A stretch of DNA of 64,000 nucleotides from Flavobacteriales bacterium (lineage in GTDB: Bacteria > Bacteroidota > Bacteroidia > Flavobacteriales_D > Sanyastnellaceae): NCBI GenBank assembly GCA_018402085.1, contig JAGYJM010000002.1, positions 2,170,001-2,234,000 of the forward strand, in the 5' to 3' direction. The position numbers were made by a program, and so were the translations under genes. Positions 53,798 through 63,424 of this stretch are shown piece after piece (position 1 is the stretch's first letter; each line of letters opens with the position of its first letter). The notes under the pieces were generated by a model. The model was not told the origin of the DNA. It was given only the letters and a program-made list of their open reading frames with translations, and searched no databases.

Positions 53798-54376
53798 ATG
53801 GCTGCTATATCGGAAAAAGCCTTAAATCAACTTAGTGAACTCTTTCACACCTACCTGAGCTGGACTCCGGAAAAGGCTGCGGGCGAGCGAGTTTTGGTGG
53901 CTTACACCGGTGAAATCACTCAGCAACGGATTGACAACCTCATAAAAATTACAGAAAACGCCATCATTGACTCAGGTTCAAAGCGCAAAGTGATGAAACG
54001 TGTCTGTAGTGTGCTAATCGAGTGTCTTCAGAACATTTCAATTCACGGCACCCGCGATGACGATGGAAAAACCAATAGTTTTTACATCCTTCTTTCAGAT
54101 AACGATACCTATACAGTCATTACCGGCAACCTCATCTTGATGGAGGAGGCCAACCTGCTATCCTACAAACTGGATGAGCTTAAGAAGCTCACCACGGCTG
54201 AACTTCGCAAATTATATATCGAAACGCTCTGCAACGAGAACTTCAGTTACAAGGGTGGAGCCGGTCTGGGTTTTCTGACCGTGGCAAAAAAAGCAGAGCA
54301 ACCCATGGAGTATTCCATCCTACCGATCGATGATACCTTTGCATTCTTCACCACAGAAGTCGTGCTTTCCCGCTGA
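53798..54376 (+). CDS. SiaB-like protein kinase (DUF6272, GHKL fold)
   Basis: A 192-residue protein resembling SiaB, the serine kinase of the SiaABCD pathway that phosphorylates SiaC to control diguanylate cyclase SiaD in Pseudomonas. An ATP-binding N-box-like segment (VLIECLQNISIHGTRDDDG, about 75-93), the glycine-rich loop YKGGAGLGFLTVAKKA (about 150-165) and the final FFTTEVVLSR fit the GHKL-type family. No SiaC (DUF1987), SiaA phosphatase or cyclase is next to it. Downstream is an HD protein, 34 bases away. Confidence 0.8.
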   Translation: MAAISEKALNQLSELFHTYLSWTPEKAAGERVLVAYTGEITQQRIDNLIKITENAIIDSGSKRKVMKRVCSVLIECLQNISIHGTRDDDGKTNSFYILLSDNDTYTVITGNLILMEEANLLSYKLDELKKLTTAELRKLYIETLCNENFSYKGGAGLGFLTVAKKAEQPMEYSILPIDDTFAFFTTEVVLSR

Positions 54377-54410
54377 GGAATCTTACCTTCGCTGCCGCTA
54401 ACGCAATCCC

Positions 54411-55040
54411 ATGTCCTCTTTCGCGACTCGCTCCCTTCCCGTATTTGAACTTCAACTTCTTGAAGCCGTTCATTCACATTGCCGGAAGTTAATTCTTAGT
54501 GCATGTGATGAACGCTACACCTACCACAACTGGGAACACACTGATCGAGTAACACGTGAAGCGCATCGGATTGCGGAACAAGAAGGCCTGAGCGACGAAG
54601 AGTACCTCGTACTACTGGTCGCGGCACTCTTTCATGACACGGGCTACTATGAGGAGCGAGACGGACATGAAGAGTGCGGTGCACGCAATGCCGCACAATT
54701 TCTCACGAACGATGAGCTAACAGAAGACTTCAGAGCGAATGTCGAACAGTTGATCCTCGAAACTCGACTGAGCAAAACGCCCTCTACTGAGGCCTCTAAA
54801 GTGCTGCGCGATGCCGACTTGCACTATCTCGGACTCGAAAAAGGGCTGGGCATCGCTGACGCTCTCAGAAATGAGTGGGAAGTACTCTCTGTCAAGCACT
54901 TCTCCGAAAAAGAATGGCTGGAGAACAATATCGAATTCTTCGAATCGCATAAGTACTTCACCACAACGGCGAAAGCAATCTATGGGCCCGGAAAAGCACG
55001 CAATCTGCAACGCCTTCGCATCCGTTTAGACGAGCATTGA
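54411..55040 (+). CDS. HD domain-containing metal-dependent phosphohydrolase
   Basis: A 209-residue protein. The HD signature is YHNWEHTDRVTREAHRIA (about 39-56), LLVAALFHDTGYYEERDGHEE (His-Asp at about 81-82) and, later, LRDADLHYLG (Asp at about 138). HD proteins of this kind hydrolyse nucleotides or (p)ppGpp-like signals; the substrate here is unknown. The arrangement after a SiaB-like kinase hints at a signalling function. Ends 1 base before the stop of the opposite-strand gene. Confidence 0.88.
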   Translation: MSSFATRSLPVFELQLLEAVHSHCRKLILSACDERYTYHNWEHTDRVTREAHRIAEQEGLSDEEYLVLLVAALFHDTGYYEERDGHEECGARNAAQFLTNDELTEDFRANVEQLILETRLSKTPSTEASKVLRDADLHYLGLEKGLGIADALRNEWEVLSVKHFSEKEWLENNIEFFESHKYFTTTAKAIYGPGKARNLQRLRIRLDEH

Positions 55041-55041
55041 C

Positions 55042-56319
55042 TCAAGTCTTTTGCTCTTTCTTCTTGGCAGCAGGAAAGAGGATATTATTCAGAATGAGCC
55101 TGTAACCAGGCGAGTTCGGGTGCAGGTTGAGATCTGTTGGTGGATCGTTCACCAGGTGACGATAATCTTCAGGGTCGTGTCCGCCGTAGTAGGTCCACTG
55201 CCCCTGCCCTAAAGTACCATGGATGTACTTCGCTGATCGGATAGATTTCGTTTCTCCCATGATCGTAACGTCTGGCCGGATGTACTGTGCCTTGAACGCC
55301 GTCGTTTGCCCCATGAAACCTGCCACAACCTGTTCGTGGCTTTGGGTGAGCATTGTAGGAATAACATCCCATTTGGCACTGAAGTCGAACAGGGTGAAGA
55401 AATCATTCAACTGGCCCATTTGCGCATGCTCCGGTGTAGCATCAATGCTACTGAACTCATAGACCATCGGGTCACGCTCAAGCTGGTAATCGGAAAACGC
55501 GAGCCCGTTATCGAAATTGAGCTTTTCTTGTGCTGCCGGGTCAGCCGGATCGCCATCAAACATGCTTTCAGCGATATCGGTTTCGGCAGCGGCGAGCGCT
55601 ATGTCGAACGAGTCTGTTCCTGAACACATGGTGAAGAGGAAACCACCGCCGGCCACAAACTTCTTGATCTCAATTGCGACATCGCGTTTCATGACGCTTA
55701 CCTTATTGTAGCCCAATTTTGCCGCCATGGCTTCCTGATTGCGCACTTCCTCCTGGTACCAGGCGGCATTCCGGAAGCTGCGATAAAACTTTCCATACTG
55801 TCCGGTAAAATCTTCGTGATGCAAGTGCAGCCAATCGTACTTTGGCAAATCGCCACGCATCACTTCTTCATCATAGATGATAGTATATGGAATCTCCGCA
55901 TAGGTCAGTACCAGCGTCACAGCGTCATCCCAGGGGAGCTTGCTTTTAGGCGAATAAACCGCAACGCGCGGGGCTACCTCGAGTTTGACCCTTTCCATAT
56001 TGGCTTCCTGGTCGGCGATGTCTGCATAGATCTGACCTGCCTGTACATCTGCAATGATCTGATATGAAACACCTCTGATGGTACATTCGCTACTGATCTG
56101 ATCCACGTTCGACATCATAAAACTCCCACCACGGTAATTGAGCAGCCATTCCACTTCTCCCCCGTTTTGTAGGACCCAGAATGCAATTCCATAAGCTTTA
56201 AGGTGATTCGCCTGGGAGTCATCCATGGGTATCAGAAGCTTTGACGCATCCGCCGTTTTTACGGCGAAAAAGAAGAGCAGAAACGAGAAAAAAAGATGTG
56301 CGCGCAGTTTTTTAATCAT
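55042..56319 (-). CDS. Exported class I glutamine amidotransferase-like protein
   Basis: A 425-residue exported protein (signal peptide about 1-25, FFSFLLFFFAVKTADA). The core AVYSPKSKLPWDDAVTLVL, HLHHEDFTGQYGKFYRSFR and GGFLFTMCSGTDSFDIALA (Cys-Ser-Gly-Thr, about 230-238) suggests a glutamine-amidotransferase-like fold. Bacteroidota proteins of this type are commonly labelled asparagine synthetase B in databases, a label the sequence does not support. A dispersed hairpin (56245-56266) is in frame at the signal peptide end (AVKTADA). TATCTTTA lies just upstream of the ATG. Confidence 0.75.
   Translation of the reverse strand: MIKKLRAHLFFSFLLFFFAVKTADASKLLIPMDDSQANHLKAYGIAFWVLQNGGEVEWLLNYRGGSFMMSNVDQISSECTIRGVSYQIIADVQAGQIYADIADQEANMERVKLEVAPRVAVYSPKSKLPWDDAVTLVLTYAEIPYTIIYDEEVMRGDLPKYDWLHLHHEDFTGQYGKFYRSFRNAAWYQEEVRNQEAMAAKLGYNKVSVMKRDVAIEIKKFVAGGGFLFTMCSGTDSFDIALAAAETDIAESMFDGDPADPAAQEKLNFDNGLAFSDYQLERDPMVYEFSSIDATPEHAQMGQLNDFFTLFDFSAKWDVIPTMLTQSHEQVVAGFMGQTTAFKAQYIRPDVTIMGETKSIRSAKYIHGTLGQGQWTYYGGHDPEDYRHLVNDPPTDLNLHPNSPGYRLILNNILFPAAKKKEQKT
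56245..56266 (-). repeat. Hairpin element with GATGCG tail, at a signal peptide end
   Basis: Minus strand CGCCGT-AAAA-ACGGCG-GATGCG, in frame (AVKTADA). Confidence 0.75.
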
Positions 56320-56433
56320 ACCCTAAAGATACGAAATGGCGGCGGCCGTTATTGTGTTTTTTGGAGGAATTAGGAAAGTCGTTCGTTCACGACTAATCGC
56401 GCGGGAGGCAGCACGCGTTAATTAAAATTCAAA

Positions 56434-58023
56434 TCAAAACGGAATATCATCAGACTTCTTGCCGGAGTAATCATCACCACCGTTGAGCAGGTCATCGTCT
56501 TCGTCTTCATTCATGCGTGAGCCGCGGGTGATCGTTTTGGGCTGATCGAATTCGGTGTTCGGACGAAGTCCGCCGCCGATGCCTCCTGATTCGTCAAACG
56601 ACTCATAGTTCGCAAACTTGGCCAGCGAGCCGATAAAGCGAAGGTCAATGGTCTCGAGCGCTCCGTTACGGTGCTTGGCAATGATCAGCTCACCGAGTCC
56701 GTGAGGATCTTTCCCCCTCGGGTGCTCATTCGGATCTGTGAAGCCGTAGTACTCGGCGCGGTATATGAAACACACGATATCCGCATCCTGCTCAATCGCG
56801 CCTGACTCACGAAGGTCAGAAAGAATCGGACGTCGGTCGCCGCCGCGTGTTTCAACACTACGGGAGAGCTGCGACAGTGCGATGATCGGTACATTCAACT
56901 CTTTGGCGATTGACTTAATTGAACGTGAGATTGAAGAAATCTCCTGTTCACGATTTCCGCCTTTGTTGTTGCCGCCACCCGTCATGAGCTGCAAATAATC
57001 GATGATGACCATATCGATGCCGTGCTGCGCTTTAAGGCGGCGGCACTTTGCGCGCAATTCAAAAATGGATATCGCCGGCGTGTCGTCGATGTAAATCGGG
57101 GCATCTACCAGCTTGTTGATGCGCTGGTGCAGCATTTTGTACTCTTCATCGTTAATGGAACCCTTACGCAGTTGCTCGGCGCTAATACCGGTTTCACTTG
57201 CTATCAGACGCTGTACAAGTTGCACGCCAGCCATTTCGAGCGAAAACACCGCCACGGGCACCTTATAATCAACAGCCATATTGCGCGCCATTGATAATAC
57301 GAAGGCGGTTTTACCCATACCCGGACGAGCGGCCAAGACGATCATATCAGAGCGCTGCCATCCACCTGTGATGCGGTCAAGGTCAGTAAAGCCGGAGGGA
57401 ACCCCGCTGACACCATCTTTATTTTCGCGTGCAGAATCAATGCCATCCATTGCCTGGCGCATCAAATCAGGCATATCGCTGTACGACTTACGGATGTTGC
57501 CTTCTGCAACTTCAAAGAGGCTCTTTTCGGCATCATCGAGGAGATTGAAGACATCGGTTGTCTCTTCAAATGCATCCTTCATGATCGTACTCGACACACG
57601 GATCAACTCACGCTGAATGTACTTCTCTGCGATGATGCGCGCATGTTGCTCTACATTGGCGCTGCTCGCCACACGGTTCGTCAACTGGGTGATGTAGTAG
57701 GGGCCTCCCACCATTTCGAGGTCACCGGATTTGCGCAAGGCCTGAGTCACCGTGAGCAGATCGATCGGCTCTGACCTGGCAAACAAATCAGAGATGGATG
57801 CGAAGATCCGCTTATGTGCCTCTTTGTAGAAGCTATCGGCCTTCAAGATATCAATGGCCGCATTCACGGCCGAACTCTCGAGCATCATGGCGCCCAGCAC
57901 GGCCTGTTCAAGCTCAGGAGCCTGCGGTGGTAATTTACCGAGGGTGTGTTCAGGGTTATACTGCTGATTCTGTGTGCCTAAAGGGGCTTTCGGGCGGTTT
58001 TCGCGGCGTTGGTTCTGATCCAT
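56434..58023 (-). CDS. dnaB: Replicative DNA helicase DnaB
   Basis: A 529-residue hexameric helicase of the replication fork. The N-terminal domain is at about 30-135 (PPQAPELEQAVLGAMMLES, DLLTVTQALRKSG). The RecA-like domain has Walker A AARPGMGKTAFVLSMA (about 227-242), VFSLEMAGVQLVQR, Walker B MVIIDYLQLM, ALSQLSRSVETR and DLRESGAIEQDAD. The C-terminal tail is low-complexity and ends DDIPF. Start ATG 58023 (MDQNQRRENR); a TACATTTG box lies 7 bases before it. Confidence 0.97.
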   Translation of the reverse strand: MDQNQRRENRPKAPLGTQNQQYNPEHTLGKLPPQAPELEQAVLGAMMLESSAVNAAIDILKADSFYKEAHKRIFASISDLFARSEPIDLLTVTQALRKSGDLEMVGGPYYITQLTNRVASSANVEQHARIIAEKYIQRELIRVSSTIMKDAFEETTDVFNLLDDAEKSLFEVAEGNIRKSYSDMPDLMRQAMDGIDSARENKDGVSGVPSGFTDLDRITGGWQRSDMIVLAARPGMGKTAFVLSMARNMAVDYKVPVAVFSLEMAGVQLVQRLIASETGISAEQLRKGSINDEEYKMLHQRINKLVDAPIYIDDTPAISIFELRAKCRRLKAQHGIDMVIIDYLQLMTGGGNNKGGNREQEISSISRSIKSIAKELNVPIIALSQLSRSVETRGGDRRPILSDLRESGAIEQDADIVCFIYRAEYYGFTDPNEHPRGKDPHGLGELIIAKHRNGALETIDLRFIGSLAKFANYESFDESGGIGGGLRPNTEFDQPKTITRGSRMNEDEDDDLLNGGDDYSGKKSDDIPF

Positions 58024-58030
58024 AGGGGCG

Positions 58031-58038
58031 CAAATGTA
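58031..58038 (-). promoter_or_regulatory. -7 element TACATTTG of dnaB
   Basis: Exact TAnnTTTG match 7 bases before the ATG. Suggests a nearly leaderless message and supports the 58023 start. Confidence 0.55.
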
Positions 58039-58177
58039 ACGGTGAGAGGGGCATTGAAGATGCAAATAGTTCCTTCTTCTTTCAACGCGATTTCCATAAG
58101 GTTATTAACATCCGGCGTTATAGCTGAATCTGCAAGGGTTCACGGCATTTGCACTTCCCGTTCCAGTTGAGATCGGC

Positions 58178-58185
58178 TACCTTTG
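58178..58185 (+). promoter_or_regulatory. -7 element TACCTTTG before the frameshifted lipoprotein gene
   Basis: Exact TAnnTTTG match, 3 bases before ATG 58189. Confidence 0.5.
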
Positions 58186-58188
58186 GGT

Positions 58189-59509
58189 ATGATAAGCCCT
58201 CGGCAAGTACTGTTTGTCTGCACATTGGTTCTTTTTTTCTGCCTGTCGGCAGGATGCGGACGATCTCCCACCTTCCGTAACCATCACCGCTCCTTCAAGT
58301 AATCTTCCAGACTATGCTTTTGGAGAAGACTTGTATGCGGCTTTCTCTTGCACGGATGGGGTAGAGCTGAGTCAGTGGACGTACCGCCTCACCGATGAGT
58401 CTGGCACGTTAAGGGCGAGCAACGGCTACCAGACGATCGGTGGAGAGGCACTTTCGTTCGAGGCGAATTTCGTACAACCGCTGGAAGATGTTCAGTGGCC
58501 TTCAGGCGATTACACCCTTGCCGTTTTCGTGCGCGATGCCGCCGGCAATGAAGGTGCTGCGTTCAAAACGATCCGGTATTATGAAGCACCTCTTGAGCGC
58601 ACAGCGGTCTTTCTGCTTCGCGAGGTAACAGGCCAGATTGTCATCGACAGCCTTGATACCACGACCAATGATTTTACCGAAGCGTACTCCACAAGTGGAA
58701 ATATCTCCTGCGCCACAACCGGAAACATTGAACAGGAAGTGGTCATCGGCGGACGTACCCAAGCCCAGCTCTGGTTCAGTCCACACCCTGACCTCGGTCA
58801 ATTCACGAGCTACGTTGGACAAAACCCCTTGCAGGATGTCTTTGTGCGTGATCTCTATCGTGACACGAGCAACCTTCGCTACGTAGCGGCTTTAGCTGAT
58901 GGCAACATCCGTGAGTTTGAGCAAGGCGGTAGCCTGGTGAATACCATTGCCGTAAATGAACTCTTTTTACCTGAACAGGTAGCTGTAACCAATGAGCACT
59001 GTGTGAGCAGCTTGCGTTCAGTCGGACAAAACAACCGCAACCTGGCTATCTATTTCCGCAATACAGGCACCCTGATTAATTCATACACACTTCAGGGTGA
59101 CGTAGTCGCCATTGAGGGTTTTACGAGCGACCGTTTGATTGCATTCATTAATAAGGATGACGGCACAGTAGATGCCTTGCGCTACGACCCTGCCACCCAA
59201 ACGCTGGTCGGCACCGGCTGGCTGGTCAGCAACTCTCCGCTTCGCACCGCTCTTCACCTTGGTGATGGCCGCTATGCCGTAGCTCATGACGAAGGTGTGG
59301 CCTTTCACAATTTCGTGCAAGGCACCTTTCAGCCTGCTGCGATCAACAGTATTGCCGCCAATGACCTTGCTTATGATCCGGTAAGCGGATCCGTTTTTGC
59401 GATCGACGCCAACAGTGTGGTGCAGCTCAATCCGAACAGCGGTATGCTGATGCAGCAATGGATGGTAGGACAAGGACCGAAAGCAATCGAAGTACTGCTC
59501 AATAAGTAG
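58189..59509 (+). CDS. Propeller-like lipoprotein with frameshifted N-terminus
   Basis: The main frame (TTG 58214 to 59509) encodes 431 residues: a Cys, an Ig/cadherin-like module (PPSVTITAPSSNLPDYAFGE, about 19-120) and a propeller-like part (VFVRDLYRDTSNLRYVAALA, LAYDPVSGSVFAIDANSVV). It lacks a proper signal peptide. ATG 58189, directly after a -7 element, opens in another frame with a perfect one (RQVLFVCTLVLFFCLSAGC), then stops after about 38 codons. One T fewer in the T7 run at 58232-58238 would join the frames with a Cys right after a hydrophobic stretch (LFSAC). Either phase variation, inactivation or a sequencing error. Confidence 0.7.
58239..58258 (+). repeat. Hairpin element with GATGCG tail at the frameshift site
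   Basis: CTGCC-TGTC-GGCAG-GATGCG, directly after the T7 run in the frameshifted lipoprotein gene. Confidence 0.55.
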
Positions 59510-59511
59510 CT

Positions 59512-61833
59512 TCAGGGGCCGAATAAGGGTGCATGCCAAACACCTCTTCCAAAGGTACCTGCGTAGATTCTGCCTGAGGCGTAATTGATGGCAAGGCTTC
59601 TAACCCAGGTGCCCGGCAACCCCGATAACATCGTCCACTCACGTTCTTTATTGTTGCGTGTGAAGACGCCATGGTTGGTTCCAACATAGATGCGTTCATC
59701 ACTTTCTCTGTCAATCACCATTGAGCCTACGACAGACCAGCCGAGGTTGGCGCTGACATCAAGGTATCGTTCACCATTGAAGCGGTAGAGTTTTCCTTGC
59801 GGATCAGCATTTTTGTATGCCATCCAGAACTGACGTGGATTGTCTGCATCTACAACCAGTGAATTGATCCAACCTGCCTTGGGGATTTCAGCAACCTTCT
59901 CCCACACGATATCTTGTGGTAACTCAGCATCTACATTGAGGGTCATGTATAGAGAAGGCTCCCACTTGGGGTCTCCCAGCACATACGCATAAAGTACTCC
60001 GGGATGATGATGGCTCATGAAGAAGCGAAAGACATTGAAGTGCTTCTCTGAGAGGGAATCGACATCAAAAATGACCTCCCAGTTATCGCCGTATTCGGTT
60101 GAACGAAGCAGCTTATCTCCTGCGCAGAAGATCATTTCAGGTATAGACGGGTGTTGCCGGATCCATGTGTGCCAGTCAGTGCGGGTGATCCCACTTCGCA
60201 GGCTCTCTTCGAAATCTTCACCCCGATTGCTGCTGCGCTGTATATGTCCGTGCTGCTTGGTGGCATACATGCGCGCCGGATTCTCATGATCGATGATGGT
60301 CTCGAAGCCATCTCCCCATGAAACGTGGTACCATTGGTCATCCAGCAACAAGTTTCCACCTGTATCGTACCCACCGTAAAGCACCTGGTGCTCTTGGGTC
60401 TGTGCAACTGAAAGTCCGAAAACATTCGCTGCACCGATACCCTTGTCTCTTGGCTCCCAGGTGAGTCCTCCGTCAAGACTTCTCGATACTCCTCCGTCGT
60501 GGCCTGCCCAAACCGCCTGACCATCCGGAGACCAGATGATATGGTGCACATCATCATGCATTTGATTGCCATCAATGCGGTCAAACTCAGCACCTCCGTT
60601 GGTGCTGCGGTAAATCGGCTGTACATTTGCCACCATGACATTGGACGTGTCGCCCGGTTTCACGGCAAACGCCCTTGCACGCGTCGGTATGACATTGTTC
60701 ATGCGCTTTTTCAATGAGCGGATAAAAGTGTACTCTTCAGAGGCGAGGTTATATTTCCAGAGCGTCGCCTCTCCCGAACTTGATTGCGTAACTTCAGACG
60801 AAGAAGTCACTACAACGGTCACCTCTGCAGGGTGGCTGCCCGCTTGAAAGGTCATGCGGGTATGGGTGTGTTCTCCTTTTTTAGGGAAATCCGGTAACGT
60901 TGCCTTCATCCAGTTGTTGCCGCAATTGTGGCTCTTCATGAACTTCTCTCCACCGGCAAGCACCACAGATTCATTGCCTTCAACCACCATGACATCAAAG
61001 AAGAAGCCGGTTTCAATTCGCTTCCACTTCACCTTATCGGTTTTATCGAGTGCATTGCTCGTCATGTAAAGTCCTTCGCTGGTTGCCGCAAACAAGCGGT
61101 TGAAATCACAGGGGTGAGAGGCAATCTTACAGATGTACAACTCCTGTCCTTCGACCTCGCTGGGCAGCAAAGCTGCAACGCTTCCTTTACCGTTGATCGG
61201 TTCCCATGATTCTCCTGCGTCGAAGGTTCGCCAAACACCGGCAGAGAACATGAAGCGATCGTCACCGTCGCCCGTGCTGATGATCCAGCAGTTGGGGTCT
61301 TCCGGGTTGACCACGATGCTGCTGACACCGGTCACAGGGAGATGATCGGTGCCTGCGCTTATCCAATGGGCACCGTCATCTTCACTCACGAATACCCCCC
61401 CGGTGGGAGAGCAGGCGAAGATGCGATTCTCAGTGTACGGATCAGGGTAGATATAATTGATGCGTCCGGTACCGTTGCCGCGGTTACGGGTATAAGACGG
61501 TATGGCTTTGCCGCCAGGGTTGAGCTCTTCCGGTAAAACAGTTGGCCCCAGTTCTTGCCATCCCCACTCTTGTACCGGGCCTCCTTGGCCGCGCTCTGAA
61601 AACACACTTTGATAGGCAATCCTCGCTGCTTCTTCGTGGGTTCTGAACGGACCGGCATACGCCTCGAAATCACTGCACCAAAGCCGAAGTCCTTTCGTTC
61701 CCGGCACGTCATTTCCGCCTTCTTCCATCGCATCCAGCCATTTCTGGCTGCTATCAGAAAGAAAAACAAATGGCTGTTGAGCCTTTAATGAGTTCAGCAA
61801 CAGGAGCGCACCGAGGCAGAAAAGAAAACGCAT
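59512..61833 (-). CDS. Secreted BNR/sortilin-type repeat protein
   Basis: A 773-residue exported protein (signal peptide MRFLFCLGALLLLNSLKAQ). It is built of repeats with the Asp-box (BNR) pattern S-x-D-x-G-x-x-W: VSEDDGAHWISAGTD, RTFDAGESWEPING, RSLDGGLTWEPRDKG, RSTEYGDNWEVIFD and others, implying a multi-bladed propeller as in sortilin/sialidase folds. No sialidase catalytic residues are recognised. It ends ...FGRGVWHAPLFGP without a T9SS sorting domain. I take ATG 61833; the longer frame adds 30 residues that are not a signal peptide. Convergent with the lipoprotein gene (2 bases). Confidence 0.88.
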   Translation of the reverse strand: MRFLFCLGALLLLNSLKAQQPFVFLSDSSQKWLDAMEEGGNDVPGTKGLRLWCSDFEAYAGPFRTHEEAARIAYQSVFSERGQGGPVQEWGWQELGPTVLPEELNPGGKAIPSYTRNRGNGTGRINYIYPDPYTENRIFACSPTGGVFVSEDDGAHWISAGTDHLPVTGVSSIVVNPEDPNCWIISTGDGDDRFMFSAGVWRTFDAGESWEPINGKGSVAALLPSEVEGQELYICKIASHPCDFNRLFAATSEGLYMTSNALDKTDKVKWKRIETGFFFDVMVVEGNESVVLAGGEKFMKSHNCGNNWMKATLPDFPKKGEHTHTRMTFQAGSHPAEVTVVVTSSSEVTQSSSGEATLWKYNLASEEYTFIRSLKKRMNNVIPTRARAFAVKPGDTSNVMVANVQPIYRSTNGGAEFDRIDGNQMHDDVHHIIWSPDGQAVWAGHDGGVSRSLDGGLTWEPRDKGIGAANVFGLSVAQTQEHQVLYGGYDTGGNLLLDDQWYHVSWGDGFETIIDHENPARMYATKQHGHIQRSSNRGEDFEESLRSGITRTDWHTWIRQHPSIPEMIFCAGDKLLRSTEYGDNWEVIFDVDSLSEKHFNVFRFFMSHHHPGVLYAYVLGDPKWEPSLYMTLNVDAELPQDIVWEKVAEIPKAGWINSLVVDADNPRQFWMAYKNADPQGKLYRFNGERYLDVSANLGWSVVGSMVIDRESDERIYVGTNHGVFTRNNKEREWTMLSGLPGTWVRSLAINYASGRIYAGTFGRGVWHAPLFGP

Positions 61834-61868
61834 ACGCTTGGGTTTATGTGCTATAAAGATCGCAAAAG

Positions 61869-61899
61869 AAAAGGCCACGCTGTTATAACGTGGCCTTTT
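61869..61899 (-). terminator. Terminator downstream of metK
   Basis: AAAAGGCCACG and CGTGGCCTTTT arms with a 9-base loop. Acts on the metK transcript and is symmetrical enough to work both ways. Confidence 0.85.
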
Positions 61900-62013
61900 C
61901 AATAAATTACCTGGTAGTCGCAATGTTCACCCTCTGGCTTTCACCCTCAATCTTCTAGCATTGATGACGCAGGTAGTGCCGTTTGATTGAAGGTGATACA
62001 AAGGGAAGGTTCT

Positions 62014-63321
62014 TCACCCTACTTTCTCTGCAGAGATTTGGAACACTTCACGCAGTTTTTCAACGTAATCTTCTTTCTCCCATGGGAAAAGTTCCACGGT
62101 CATGCGTTTTTCATTGCCGTTGCCGTCGTAGAAAACCTTCTCAATTGTTTGCGGCTTCCGCCCCATATGCCCGTAAGCTGCTGACTCACGATAAATGGGC
62201 TGACGCAGGTTAAAGCGTTGTTCAATGGCATAAGGGCGCATGTCGAAGATTTCAACAAGCCTCTTGCCGAGTTCACCGTCAGAAAGGTTGATATGCGACG
62301 TGCCGTAAGTATCAACGTAGAGTCCAACGGGCTTTGCCACTCCAATCGCGTAGGCGACCTGTACCAGAACTTCGTCACAAACGCCTGCGGCAACGAGGTT
62401 TCGGGCAATGTGACGAGTTGCATAAGCCGCAGAGCGATCCACTTTACTGGGGTCTTTGCCAGAGAAGGCACCACCACCATGCGCGCCTTTACCCCCGTAT
62501 GTATCTACGATGATCTTGCGCCCGGTCAATCCGGCATCGCCATGAGGGCCGCCGATCACAAACTTACCGGTTGGGTTGATGTGGTACACGATGTCATCTG
62601 TGAAGAGCTTCTGCACGCGCTCCGGGAACCTGGCGCTTACTCGTGGCACGAGGATGTGAATAATGTCATAGCGAATTTGGTCAAGCATTTTTGCTTCGGC
62701 CTGTTTTTTCGCTTCGGGCGTATCGTTTTGAGGAAGTGCAAACTCATCATGCTGAGTGGAGAGCACGATATTGTCAATGCGCACGGGAGCATTGTCATCA
62801 TCGTATTCGATCGTGACCTGCGACTTGGCATCTGGCCGGAGATAGGTCATCTCTTTTCCTTCTTTGCGGATTTTAGCAAGCTCCATCAACAGCTCGTGGG
62901 CAATATCAAGACCGAGCGGCATATAGTTGTCGGTTTCGCGGCAGGCGTATCCGAACATAATGCCCTGGTCGCCAGCGCCCTGCTCTTCTTTGTTTGCGCG
63001 ATCTACCCCCTGATTGATGTCTGGCGATTGATCATGGATGGCAGAGAGGATTCCGCAGGAGTTCGCCTCGAACATGTATTCGCTCTTATCGTAACCGATC
63101 TCCGCAATCGTACGACGCACAATTTTCTGCAGATCGAGGTAGCACTCACTCTTCACTTCTCCGGCCAGCACCACCTGTCCGGTAGTCACCAACGTTTCGC
63201 AAGCGACTTTCGACTCGGGGTCAAAAGCCAGAAAATGATCAATCAGGGAATCTGAGATCTGATCAGCGATTTTATCAGGATGCCCTTCAGAAACCGACTC
63301 AGAGGTAAACAGGTACGGCAT
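62014..63321 (-). CDS. metK: S-adenosylmethionine synthetase
   Basis: A 435-residue enzyme making S-adenosylmethionine from methionine and ATP. Motifs are [20 protein letters not shown] (about 5-24), the signature [11 protein letters not shown] (about 133-143) and [20 protein letters not shown] (about 257-276). It starts at ATG 63321 (MPYLFTSES); the upstream TTG adds three codons. TAACTTTG (63382-63389) is a likely promoter. On the other side of the terminal repeat a SAM riboswitch-like sequence points away from metK. Confidence 0.97.
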   Translation of the reverse strand: MPYLFTSESVSEGHPDKIADQISDSLIDHFLAFDPESKVACETLVTTGQVVLAGEVKSECYLDLQKIVRRTIAEIGYDKSEYMFEANSCGILSAIHDQSPDINQGVDRANKEEQGAGDQGIMFGYACRETDNYMPLGLDIAHELLMELAKIRKEGKEMTYLRPDAKSQVTIEYDDDNAPVRIDNIVLSTQHDEFALPQNDTPEAKKQAEAKMLDQIRYDIIHILVPRVSARFPERVQKLFTDDIVYHINPTGKFVIGGPHGDAGLTGRKIIVDTYGGKGAHGGGAFSGKDPSKVDRSAAYATRHIARNLVAAGVCDEVLVQVAYAIGVAKPVGLYVDTYGTSHINLSDGELGKRLVEIFDMRPYAIEQRFNLRQPIYRESAAYGHMGRKPQTIEKVFYDGNGNEKRMTVELFPWEKEDYVEKLREVFQISAEKVG

Positions 63322-63381
63322 GGTTTGCAACAGTTTTTTGCATTTATATCACGATGCCCGATCTGCCTTGACCGGGTCGCG

Positions 63382-63389
63382 CAAAGTTA
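63382..63389 (-). promoter_or_regulatory. -7 element TAACTTTG of metK
   Basis: Exact TAnnTTTG match 60 bases before the metK ATG. Confidence 0.45.
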
Positions 63390-63424
63390 GAAATCTTTTA
63401 ATGAGGCGGAGGGGATGGGAACAG

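Noticed and set aside
55042-56319. Asparagine synthetase B
   Set aside because: No N-terminal Cys2 glutaminase or synthetase domain is present, and the protein has a signal peptide; the name appears to be a carried-over database label.
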